Assembly: GCA_024680055.1 (NCBI GenBank)
Contig: JAILCP010000048.1
Location: forward strand, 1-55,493
From: Lachnospiraceae bacterium
Lineage (GTDB): Bacteria > Bacillota > Clostridia > Lachnospirales > Lachnospiraceae
Direction: 5' to 3'
Length of the DNA: 55,493 nt
This document shows positions 34,045-41,423 of the stretch, piece after piece. Within the stretch, counting starts at the first letter, position 1, and each line of letters begins with the position of its first letter. The notes below the pieces were generated by a model. It had not been told where the DNA came from and made no database searches. It saw only the letters and a list, made by a program, of their open reading frames with translations. The position numbers and the translations under genes are program-made.

Positions 34045-35085
34045 ATGGAAATGGAAAAGAAGGTTATACTTGTTATTGATGATGAGGAAATGAATCTGAT
34101 GCGGGTGAAGAATATCCTGAAGGATGAGTATCAGGTTGTGGCGGTAAAAAGCGGTGAGCAGGGATTGAAATACCTGGATTGTCATATGCCGGATATGATT
34201 CTTTTAGATATTATGATGCCAAAAATAAGCGGCTGGGATGTAATGAGAGAGATTCAAAAGTCCAAAATCCTTTCCAAGGTTCCTGTGATTTTTTTGACGG
34301 CAGACAATAATCCGGAGACGGAAAAGAAGTGTTTTGACTATCATGCGGTGGATTTTTGCGCAAAACCCATTCAAAAAGAAGTGCTTTTGGCAAGAATTCG
34401 AAGAAACTTGGAGCTGGAAGGTTATCGAAAGCATCTGGAGGATATTGTTGAGAATCAGAAGAACCAGATTTATCAGATGAAGTACGAATTTATTGTAAGT
34501 ATGGCCAACCTGGTAGATAACCGTGACGGAAGTACCGGGGAACACGTGAAACGAACCGCTTACTATGTATGGTGTATGGGAAAAGCATTGAAGGAACGCG
34601 GAATGTATCCTGAAATTGTAACAGACCGTTATGTGGCCAATTTGAAAATGGCTGCACCAATGCATGATATTGGTAAAATCAGTATTTCCGATTTGATTTT
34701 AAATAAACCGGGAAAACTTACCCCGGAAGAATTTGATTTGATGAAACAGCACACGGTATACGGTGAAAAGGTAATCCGCGATACCCTTGGAAATATTGAA
34801 GATGCAGATTTTCTGGAAATGGTTTGCGATATTGCCTTGTACCATCACGAAAAGTATAACGGAAAAGGCTATCCAAAGGGCCTTCAGGGAGAGGAAATCC
34901 CTCTTTCTGCCAGAATCATGGCCATTGCAGATGTATATGACGCCTTAAAAGAGCGACGTGTCTATAAAGACGCCTTTCCGTTAGAAGAGGTGTATGCCAT
35001 TATGAATGAGGATAGCGGAAGCCATTTTGACCCGGAGATTTTAAAGGTATTTATGGATATTCGGGATGAAATTGAAAAAAAGTAA
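34045..35085 (+). CDS. Response regulator with HD-GYP phosphodiesterase domain
   Basis: The 346-residue protein has an N-terminal receiver domain (acidic pocket DDEE near 12-15, phosphoacceptor Asp55 in LLDIMMP, a Lys near 113 in CAKPIQ), a short coiled linker, and an HD-GYP domain with MHDIGKI (about 207-213), HHEKYNGKGYP (about 267-277) and ADVYDALKERR. Such proteins (RpfG type) hydrolyse cyclic di-GMP when phosphorylated. No partner histidine kinase is nearby. It starts 3 nt after trmD, inside the trmD-rplS interval, which is usually empty. It may be co-transcribed with the ribosome-maturation genes; rplS downstream has its own promoter. Confidence 0.93.
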   Translation: MEMEKKVILVIDDEEMNLMRVKNILKDEYQVVAVKSGEQGLKYLDCHMPDMILLDIMMPKISGWDVMREIQKSKILSKVPVIFLTADNNPETEKKCFDYHAVDFCAKPIQKEVLLARIRRNLELEGYRKHLEDIVENQKNQIYQMKYEFIVSMANLVDNRDGSTGEHVKRTAYYVWCMGKALKERGMYPEIVTDRYVANLKMAAPMHDIGKISISDLILNKPGKLTPEEFDLMKQHTVYGEKVIRDTLGNIEDADFLEMVCDIALYHHEKYNGKGYPKGLQGEEIPLSARIMAIADVYDALKERRVYKDAFPLEEVYAIMNEDSGSHFDPEILKVFMDIRDEIEKK

Positions 35086-35093
35086 AAAAGTTC

Positions 35094-35122
35094 TTGCATA
35101 TCAGAACTTTACATGATAATAT
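35094..35122 (+). promoter_or_regulatory. Promoter and leader start of rplS
   Basis: TTGCAT (35094-35099) and TAATAT (35117-35122) are 17 nt apart, with TGA making an extended -10. The leader of about 70 nt holds two small hairpins (AGAG/CTCT and TATCA/TGATA) and could be an L19 autoregulatory leader, a family known in Firmicutes; I cannot confirm the match by eye. Confidence 0.65.
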
Positions 35123-35197
35123 ATTTGGGTGTGATTAGAGATGGTCCTCTGTTATCATAGTGATATTAAGAACATCAAAATATTAGGAGGTAGCACA

Positions 35198-35545
35198 ATG
35201 AACGATATTATTAAGAGTATTGAAGAAGCTGAATTAAAGTCAGAAGTAGCAGAGTTCCATACCGGTGATACAGTAAAAGTATTCGCTAAGATCAAAGAAG
35301 GAAACCGTGAAAGAGTTCAGGTTTTCGAAGGAACTGTAATTAAGAGACAGGGTGGAAGCAACAGAGAGACATTTACAGTACGTAAGTTCTCAAATGGTGT
35401 TGGTGTAGAAAAGACCTGGCCATTACATTCTCCATTTATCGAGAAGATTGAAGTTGTTAGACTTGGTAAAGTAAGAAGATCTAAGTTATTCTACTTAAGA
35501 GACCGTGTTGGTAAAGCAGCTAAGGTAAAAGAGCTTGTTAAATAG
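35198..35545 (+). CDS. rplS: 50S ribosomal protein L19
   Basis: The 115-residue protein matches L19, located at the 30S-50S interface. Family blocks include [52 protein letters not shown] and [11 protein letters not shown]. The ATG at 35198 lies 7 nt after AGGAGGT; the longer in-frame start is in the leader. It has its own promoter and terminator, so expression can be set apart from the preceding low-abundance proteins. Confidence 0.98.
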   Translation: MNDIIKSIEEAELKSEVAEFHTGDTVKVFAKIKEGNRERVQVFEGTVIKRQGGSNRETFTVRKFSNGVGVEKTWPLHSPFIEKIEVVRLGKVRRSKLFYLRDRVGKAAKVKELVK

Positions 35546-35564
35546 TTTTAATTATTAGAAAACG

Positions 35565-35599
35565 AGGAACAATTGCTACAAGTAATTGTTCCTTTTTTT
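35565..35599 (+). terminator. Terminator of rplS
   Basis: AGGAACAATT (35565-35574) pairs with AATTGTTCCT (35584-35593), a 10-bp perfect stem followed by seven T. Confidence 0.92.
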
Positions 35600-35643
35600 G
35601 TGAGTATATGGTATAGTTATCGTATAGTTTTTTAGGGAGAAGT

Positions 35644-36243
35644 GTGCGTATTTATATGTATAGACGTCGCGGAGGCGGCCTGCAATTCGGTCGTCAAAGA
35701 AGAAAAGTGAATAAGTCTCTGATGAAGGAGATCTGTATTTGGGCAGTGGAAATCACAATTGTGTTGGTCATTGCTTTTGTGTTTGTTTTCTACATCGGTC
35801 TTCGTACCAATATGATTGGTGAATCCATGTCTACAACACTGGAAAACGAGGATCAGATTCTTGTAAATAAATTCAAATATTTGATTACAAAGCCAAAGGC
35901 CAATGATGTTATTGTTTTTTTGCCTAACGGTAATGAGAAGGCCCACTATTATGTGAAGAGAGTCATTGGTGTACCGGGAGATAAGGTTCAGATTATCAAA
36001 GGTGCGGTATACATTAACGGAGAGTTATTCGAAGAGAAAATCGATGCTTCCTCTATGAAGTATGCAGGTCTTGCAGAGGATGAATTAACTTTGGAAAAGG
36101 GAGAATACTTTGTCCTTGGAGACAATCGCAACAACAGTGAGGACAGCAGATATCCAAACATTGGATTGGTGAAGAAGGAGCATATTGTAGGAAAGGTATG
36201 GTTCCGCATCAGCCCGATCCGAAGTTTTGGCTTTATCGATTAG
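35644..36243 (+). CDS. lepB: Signal peptidase I (first copy)
   Basis: This 199-residue enzyme removes signal peptides from exported proteins at the outer membrane face. It has a basic N-terminus (RRRGGG...RQRRKVNKS), one membrane helix (about 31-51), catalytic Ser61 in IGESMSTTL and Lys105 in HYYVKRVIGVPGD, and the C-terminal block LGDNRNNSEDSRYP. The GTG start at 35644 lies 4 nt after GGAG; an ATG at 35656 is an alternative but is 16 nt from it. A second, distinct copy lies about 0.9 kb on, on the other side of rbgA. Confidence 0.93.
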   Translation: MRIYMYRRRGGGLQFGRQRRKVNKSLMKEICIWAVEITIVLVIAFVFVFYIGLRTNMIGESMSTTLENEDQILVNKFKYLITKPKANDVIVFLPNGNEKAHYYVKRVIGVPGDKVQIIKGAVYINGELFEEKIDASSMKYAGLAEDELTLEKGEYFVLGDNRNNSEDSRYPNIGLVKKEHIVGKVWFRISPIRSFGFID

Positions 36244-36259
36244 AAAACAGAGGTGAAAA

Positions 36260-37108
36260 ATGAATTATCAATGGTATCCCGGTCATATGACAAAAGCACG
36301 TCGTATGATGCAGGAAGACATTAAACTAATAGATCTGGTAATTGAAATACTGGATGCCAGAATACCAATCAGCAGCAGAAATCCGGACATCAATGAGCTG
36401 GCAAAGAACAAATCCAGAATGATTATTTTAAATAAAGCAGACTTGGCAGACAATAAGAAAACCAAGCTGTGGACAGAATATTATGAGTCCATGGGAGCCT
36501 TTGTGGTTACCATCGATTCCAGAAGCCGCGGCGGCATGAAGAGTGTCAATGAAAAGATTGCGGGCGCCTGCAAAGAGAAAATCGAGCGGGATTTAAAGCG
36601 CGGAATCAAGAACCGCCCGGTAAGAGCAATGGTGGTTGGAATTCCAAATGTGGGAAAATCCACCTTTATTAATTCCTTTGCGGGAAAAGCTGCAACAAAG
36701 ACCGGAAACAAACCGGGTGTTACCAAAGGAAAACAATGGATTCGCTTAAATAAACAGGTGGAACTGTTGGATACCCCGGGAATTTTGTGGCCGAAATTTG
36801 AGGACCCATCGGTGGGTGTGAAACTTGCCCTGGTAGGTTCTATTAAAGATGAAATTTTAAATGCGGAAGAATTGGCCATGGAGCTGATTACAGCATTGCG
36901 TAAGGATTATGAAGGAGCGTTAAAGGAACGTTATGGAGTGGAAGAAACCGGAGAAGCCCATGAAATCCTTTTGGCTATAGCAGATGCCAGAAAATGTGTA
37001 AAGAAAGGCGGAGAGGCCGACTATACCAAGGCGGCCATGCTTTTACTCGATGATTTTCGAAGCGGTAAAATGGGACACATCACGTTAGAAATCCCAAATC
37101 AACAATAA
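36260..37108 (+). CDS. rbgA: Ribosome biogenesis GTPase RbgA (YlqF)
   Basis: RbgA drives a late step of 50S assembly. The 282-residue protein is a circularly permuted GTPase: it begins NYQWYPGHMTKARRMM, then the G4 motif NKADL (about 54-58) precedes the P-loop GIPNVGKSTFIN (about 126-137) and LDTPGILWP (about 171). The C-terminal helical domain binds the ribosome. GAGGTG precedes the ATG. It sits between two signal peptidase genes and ahead of rnhB, as in Bacillus-type order. Confidence 0.97.
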   Translation: MNYQWYPGHMTKARRMMQEDIKLIDLVIEILDARIPISSRNPDINELAKNKSRMIILNKADLADNKKTKLWTEYYESMGAFVVTIDSRSRGGMKSVNEKIAGACKEKIERDLKRGIKNRPVRAMVVGIPNVGKSTFINSFAGKAATKTGNKPGVTKGKQWIRLNKQVELLDTPGILWPKFEDPSVGVKLALVGSIKDEILNAEELAMELITALRKDYEGALKERYGVEETGEAHEILLAIADARKCVKKGGEADYTKAAMLLLDDFRSGKMGHITLEIPNQQ

Positions 37109-37124
37109 GAGAGAAGGTAACATT

Positions 37125-37688
37125 ATGGATAACGAAAATAATAAGAGCAGTATGGCAAAGGAGATTTTTCACTTTGTTTTATATATTTTGGCAATTTTAG
37201 TGGTATCCTGGCTGATCATTCACTTTGTAGGCCAGCGTACTGTGGTTGTGGGAGAGTCCATGAAGGAAACATTGCAGGATGGAGACAACCTGGTGGTGGA
37301 CAAGCTTTCTTATAACTTCTCAGATCCAAAGCGATTTGACATTATTGTTTTCCCGTATGAATATGAGGAGAATACCTACTACATTAAGCGTATCATCGGT
37401 CTTCCGGGAGAAACCGTGAAGATCAACACCAAGGGCGAAATTTTTATCAATGGTGAGCTTTTGGAAGAGCATTATGGCCGCGAGGTCATGGAGTATTCCG
37501 GCCTTGCAGAACAGGGTGTAACCCTTGGAAAAGATGAATATTTTGTACTGGGTGACAATCGTAACGAAAGTGAAGATTCCCGTTTTGAAGATGTGGGATG
37601 TATTCACAAGGATAAGATTATCGGAAGAGCAGTGCTTCGAATTTATCCATTCTCATCCTTTGGAAAAATCGAAAACGGAAATGATTAA
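37125..37688 (+). CDS. lepB: Signal peptidase I (second copy)
   Basis: This 187-residue paralogue has a membrane helix (about 13-34), catalytic Ser45 in VVGESMKETL, Lys88 in YYIKRIIGLPGE and GDNRNESEDSRFEDVG. It differs from the first copy by an acidic rather than basic N-terminus and many substitutions, so the two are old paralogues rather than a recent duplicate. Two signal peptidases may divide substrates. It is 16 nt after rbgA and 9 nt before rnhB, within the operon. Confidence 0.94.
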   Translation: MDNENNKSSMAKEIFHFVLYILAILVVSWLIIHFVGQRTVVVGESMKETLQDGDNLVVDKLSYNFSDPKRFDIIVFPYEYEENTYYIKRIIGLPGETVKINTKGEIFINGELLEEHYGREVMEYSGLAEQGVTLGKDEYFVLGDNRNESEDSRFEDVGCIHKDKIIGRAVLRIYPFSSFGKIENGND

Positions 37689-37697
37689 GGAGAAACT

Positions 37698-38462
37698 ATG
37701 GCAAACACAACAAGTATTGCCCTGATCAAAGAACAATTTAAGGCAGCTTCAATTGAGGAGCTGTCTTTTCTCATAGAACAGCATCAGGACGACGAAAGAA
37801 GCGGGGTAAAAGCCCTTGTGGCAAAGGCGCAAAAGACCCTTTTAAAACTGGAAAAAGAAAAAGAGCGAATTGAAGCTTTATGTAAATATGAAAAGCAGTA
37901 TCCGGATGCAGATTATATTTGCGGTATTGATGAAGTGGGCCGGGGCCCGTTGGCAGGCCCGGTGGTGGCCGGCGCTGTGATTTTACCAAAAGATTGCAGA
38001 ATTCTATACATCAATGACAGTAAAAAGTTATCCGAAGCAAAACGTGAAATGCTTTACGATGAGATCATGGACGCAGCCATTGCGGTGGGCATTGGGGTGA
38101 TATCACCGGCACGTATTGATGAAATAAATATTTTGCAGGCAACCTACGAAGCCATGCGTATGGCCATTGATAATTTGTCTGTAACACCCGATATATTATT
38201 AAACGATGCGGTTACCATTCCCAAGGTGGAGATTCCTCAGGTACCAATTATCAAAGGAGATGCCAAAAGTATTTCCATTGGCGCAGCCAGCATTATGGCC
38301 AAAGTGACAAGGGACCGCATGATGGTGCAGTACGATCAGATGTTTCCGGGTTATGGTTTTGCCCATAACAAAGGATATGGTAGTGCAGAGCACATTGAAG
38401 CATTGAAGAAATTTGGACCAACAGAGATTCACAGAAAGAGTTTTATCGGTCATTTTGTTTAA
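37698..38462 (+). CDS. rnhB: Ribonuclease HII
   Basis: RNase HII cuts RNA in RNA/DNA hybrids and single ribonucleotides in DNA. The 254-residue protein has an N-terminal helical extension of about 70 residues, as in the Bacillus enzyme, then the catalytic CGIDEVGRGPLAGPVVAGAV (Asp78, Glu79), NDSKKLSEAKRE, and HNKGYGSAEHIEALKKFGPT. AAGGAG precedes the ATG. Confidence 0.97.
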   Translation: MANTTSIALIKEQFKAASIEELSFLIEQHQDDERSGVKALVAKAQKTLLKLEKEKERIEALCKYEKQYPDADYICGIDEVGRGPLAGPVVAGAVILPKDCRILYINDSKKLSEAKREMLYDEIMDAAIAVGIGVISPARIDEINILQATYEAMRMAIDNLSVTPDILLNDAVTIPKVEIPQVPIIKGDAKSISIGAASIMAKVTRDRMMVQYDQMFPGYGFAHNKGYGSAEHIEALKKFGPTEIHRKSFIGHFV

Positions 38463-38480
38463 AGAAATATGAGGTGGAGT

Positions 38481-40400
38481 ATGCAGATTTCAGATATTCT
38501 CAGCCAATTAAACAGACAGACACTGGCAAATGCCACCGGCAACAAAACCATTGCTTCCGAAAACGGAACAATTTCAGGTAAGGGTATCGAGACCCTGCTT
38601 GGCCTGAAAGAAGGAGCGGTTTTTGAGGGAACGGTTACATCTCTTGACGGAGGAAAGGCCACCATCAGCCTTGCCAACGGTTCGGTGATTTCTGCCCGTA
38701 TGGAAGAGGGAGTAACCTTAGACAAGGGAGGTGCTGCCTTTTTTCAGGTGAAATCCAACGTAGACGGACAGATTGCATTAAAAACCGTAAGTCAGAACAA
38801 CATGTCCAATCCTACACTTTTAAAAGCCCTTCAAGGGGCCGGTGTTGCCATCAATGAACGAAACCTGGATCTTGTGAACAGCATGATGAAGCAACAGCTT
38901 CCAATTGACAGCAAACATGTTTTATCCATGGTTAGAGCCGCTTCTGTGTTTAAGGGGGCGGATGTTTCCACCTTGACCACCCTTGAGAAAATGCAGCTTC
39001 CAATCAACGATGAGAACATCGAACAGATTCAGCACTACATCAAGGGCGAAGGAGAAGTGAAAACCAACCTTGAAGTTATGAGCAATGAACTTCCAAAGCT
39101 TCTGGAAACGGCGAAAAATCCGGAAGAAGCGTTGAAATTGAACCAAAAGCTTTTGGAGGTGTTTTTACCAAATGAAGAAGAAACTCAGGTTGCAGGCATC
39201 AAAGAAAATGCGCCTCAGATGACGGAAAAAAACGCAACAGCATCATCATTCGGACAACCTGTGGAAAATACAAAGGATGAAACTGTAGTAACCTCCAAAC
39301 CTTCCCCGGAATCCAATTCTGCAGGCGAATCGGCCGGAGAAACGGTTTCAAAGGAAGCCGTCGTCGGGGAGACGAAGGAGAATTTTGTCACCACCCAATC
39401 TTTTGAGGAGCAACCTTTTACCGCAAAAGAGCCCGTTGCAGAAAAGGAATCTGTTCCGTTAAAAGAAGAGATGCCAAAGGAAGCGCTCTTACAAACCGGT
39501 GGAAAGGAAGTTGTTGCAACCCCTGAAAAACCGGAGCTTTTTACAGAGGTCAAACCTTTAAAAGAGGCAGCGCCGGAGAACGACAAAGTTTTGGTACAGG
39601 CACAGGAACAGGTGCAAGAACAGGAACAGTCTGGGCAGAAATCAACGCCTTTGGACAGTGCCTTCAAAAACATTTTATCCTCGGAAAAGGAGCCTTTGGT
39701 GCAGTGGCAGAAGCTGACCCAGCTTCTTGACAAGGCACAATTTCCGAAAGAGGATATCAAATCCCTGTTTCAGTCCACCCCTTTTAAAAATATGGTGGAA
39801 AAGGCGGTGCAGTCCAGCTGGTTCCTTCAGCCGGAAGAAGTGGAAGAGAAGGAAAAGGTGAAGGAGCTTTACCAAAAAATGGATCGGCAGTTAATGAAGT
39901 TGCAATCTGTTTTGGCAGATAGCGGAAAAGAAACCGGCTCCCTGGCCAAACAGGTGACAGATACCAGAGCCAACCTTAATTTTATGAACCAGGTACACCA
40001 GATGTACAATTACGTTCAAATCCCTCTAAAAATGGCCAACCAAAATGCCACGGGTGAGTTATACGTCTACACCAACAAAAAATCCATGCACATGAAAAAC
40101 GGTGAAATCACAGCTCATTTGCACTTAGAGATGGATCATCTTGGAACCACAGATGTGTTTGTGAAACTGGTGCAAAAGAAACTCACCACCAATTTTCGAA
40201 TGGAAAACGAGGAGTCTTTGGATCTTGTAATGAGCCACATTGACATTTTAACCAAGCGCCTAAGCGACAAAGGGTTTGATGTGGCTGTGGACGGCAGTCT
40301 GATGGATAGGCAACCGGAGAATTTTGTGGCGGAAATTCTGGGAGAGGAAAACAATCAGGAAACTAAAGTCAGCCGCTATTCCTTTGATGTGAAGGTGTAA
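38481..40400 (+). CDS. FliK/YlqG-like protein
   Basis: The 639-residue protein lies where B. subtilis has ylqG, between rnhB and the flhB-like gene. The N-terminal 200 residues are folded and mixed alpha/beta. The middle (about 225-390) is a Glu/Pro/Lys/Thr-rich disordered stretch. The C-terminal 140 residues contain LKMANQNATGELYVY, HLHLEMDHLGTTDVFVKL and ILTKRLSDKGFDVAV, the pattern of the FliK hook-length C-terminal domain. In flagellar systems FliK switches the export gate by touching FlhB-C; here the next gene is just such an FlhB-C domain. The start at 38481 follows GAGGTGG; an in-frame ATG at 38469 overlaps that site. Its true role is unknown. Confidence 0.75.
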   Translation: MQISDILSQLNRQTLANATGNKTIASENGTISGKGIETLLGLKEGAVFEGTVTSLDGGKATISLANGSVISARMEEGVTLDKGGAAFFQVKSNVDGQIALKTVSQNNMSNPTLLKALQGAGVAINERNLDLVNSMMKQQLPIDSKHVLSMVRAASVFKGADVSTLTTLEKMQLPINDENIEQIQHYIKGEGEVKTNLEVMSNELPKLLETAKNPEEALKLNQKLLEVFLPNEEETQVAGIKENAPQMTEKNATASSFGQPVENTKDETVVTSKPSPESNSAGESAGETVSKEAVVGETKENFVTTQSFEEQPFTAKEPVAEKESVPLKEEMPKEALLQTGGKEVVATPEKPELFTEVKPLKEAAPENDKVLVQAQEQVQEQEQSGQKSTPLDSAFKNILSSEKEPLVQWQKLTQLLDKAQFPKEDIKSLFQSTPFKNMVEKAVQSSWFLQPEEVEEKEKVKELYQKMDRQLMKLQSVLADSGKETGSLAKQVTDTRANLNFMNQVHQMYNYVQIPLKMANQNATGELYVYTNKKSMHMKNGEITAHLHLEMDHLGTTDVFVKLVQKKLTTNFRMENEESLDLVMSHIDILTKRLSDKGFDVAVDGSLMDRQPENFVAEILGEENNQETKVSRYSFDVKV

Positions 40401-40403
40401 TTT

Positions 40404-40688
40404 ATGGAGAAGAAAGAAAAGAAAAACGTCGCCATTGCCCTTGGTTACCAGAAAGGGGACCAGGCTCCGAAAATATTAGCTTCCGGTGCAGGCGCAGTTG
40501 CTGATAAAATCATTGAAAAAGCCAAAGAATCAAAGGTACCTCTCTATGAGGACAGCAAACTTGCAAACACTCTTTCCAAATTGGAAATCGGCGAAGCAAT
40601 ACCCCCGGAATTATACGAGGCAGTGGCAGAAATATTAGTTTTTGTAAACGATATGGACAAAATCAAATCAAAACTGGATATGAAATAG
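40404..40688 (+). CDS. Stand-alone FlhB C-terminal-like protein (YlqH type)
   Basis: The 94-residue protein corresponds to the cytoplasmic domain of FlhB/YscU: VAIALGYQKGDQAPKILASGA, then VPLYEDSKLANTLSKLEIGEAIPPELYEAVAEI, split here by one short stretch. It has no membrane part, and the autocleavage motif NPTH is absent because the protein starts just after that point (KNVAIALGY). It follows the FliK-like gene by 3 nt. The pair looks like a detached substrate-switch module. It is conserved in Bacillota housekeeping clusters. Confidence 0.88.
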   Translation: MEKKEKKNVAIALGYQKGDQAPKILASGAGAVADKIIEKAKESKVPLYEDSKLANTLSKLEIGEAIPPELYEAVAEILVFVNDMDKIKSKLDMK

Positions 40689-40691
40689 CCT

Positions 40692-41069
40692 ATGAATAAG
40701 CCTACGAATAAGTCTACAAACAAAAAAGAACTGGGAAAGCGTGGAGAAACTCTGGCCGGAAAGCTTTTAACCCTCCACGGATACAAAATACTGCAATACA
40801 ATTATCGCTGCAAAAAAGGCGAAGTGGACATCATTGCCATGCATGGTGACTACCTTGTATTTGTGGAAGTGAAATATCGAGAGGAGAACACCCTCTGCGA
40901 TCCCCAAACAGCAGTCAACAAACAAAAACAACATAGAATCTCCGGCTGCGCCGCATGGTATTTGAAGGAAAATCATTATCCCATGGACACAGCGGTAAGA
41001 TTTGATGTGGTTGCAATCAAGGGAAAACAATATCAAATATTCCAGGATGCATTTATGTATCAAGGGTAG
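40692..41069 (+). CDS. YraN family endonuclease-like protein (UPF0102)
   Basis: This 125-residue protein has the restriction-endonuclease-like core of YraN proteins: GKRGETLAGKLLTLHGYKIL, CKKGEVDIIAMHGDYLVFVEVKYR (D-x(n)-E-V-K site) and AVRFDVVAI. Nuclease activity is inferred from the fold; the biological role is unsettled. The N-terminus has an imperfect NKPTNKSTNK repeat. It begins 3 nt after the FlhB-like gene and closes the long operon. A 63-bp tandem repeat begins 3 nt after its stop. Confidence 0.9.
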   Translation: MNKPTNKSTNKKELGKRGETLAGKLLTLHGYKILQYNYRCKKGEVDIIAMHGDYLVFVEVKYREENTLCDPQTAVNKQKQHRISGCAAWYLKENHYPMDTAVRFDVVAIKGKQYQIFQDAFMYQG

Positions 41070-41071
41070 GT

Positions 41072-41272
41072 GCAACGGGATTTTGAGAAATCGGGAAATT
41101 CGATGCTTGTTTTCCGGGATTGATGGTGGCCTGGGCAACGGGATTTTGAGAAACCGGGAAATTCGTTGCTTGTTTCTTAGGATTGATGGTGGCCTGGGCA
41201 ACGGAATTTGGAGAAACCGGGAAAATCGATGCTTGTTTTCCGGGATTGATGGTGTCCTGTGCAACGGGATTT
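41072..41272. repeat. 63-bp tandem repeat (minisatellite), three copies plus a partial
   Basis: Units begin at 41072, 41135 and 41198, and a partial fourth at 41261, each starting GCAACGG. The spacing is exactly 63 bp, and copies differ by a few substitutions. 63 is a multiple of three and several frames stay open, but no start with a ribosome site is present, so it is probably non-coding. It fills the space between yraN and the ABC-F terminator. Confidence 0.93.
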
Positions 41273-41296
41273 GGAAAAGCGAGAAATCCCGTTGCA
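41260..41296. other. Perfect 13-bp inverted repeat at the end of the minisatellite
   Basis: TGCAACGGGATTT (41260-41272) and AAATCCCGTTGCA (41284-41296) are exact complements around an 11-nt loop. The left arm is the first part of the partial fourth repeat unit. No T run follows on either strand. Confidence 0.9.
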
Positions 41297-41343
41297 CATA
41301 TCCGGTCCGGACAATGAGAAACCAGCAATCTATCCAATAGAAA

Positions 41344-41412
41344 AAAACAAAAAAAGTGGCCAGCGCCGATTGTGCACCCTAAATCAAGGAGGCATATCAC
41401 AGCTGGCCACTT
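41344..41412 (-). terminator. Terminator of the ABC-F gene, with a long loop
   Basis: On the minus strand AAGTGGCCAGC (41402-41412) pairs with GCTGGCCACTT (41354-41364), an 11-bp perfect stem with a 37-nt loop, followed by a long T-rich tract. The stem is strong; the loop is unusually long. Confidence 0.75.
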
Positions 41413-41423
41413 CTTATATAAGA

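Noticed and set aside
41072-41296. CRISPR array
   Set aside because: Repeat units are contiguous without unique spacers, and no cas gene is present.
41053-41400. Open frames with a 21-residue period across the 63-bp repeat, on both strands
   Set aside because: A repeat length that is a multiple of three keeps several frames open by chance; none has a start with a ribosome site or a recognisable protein.
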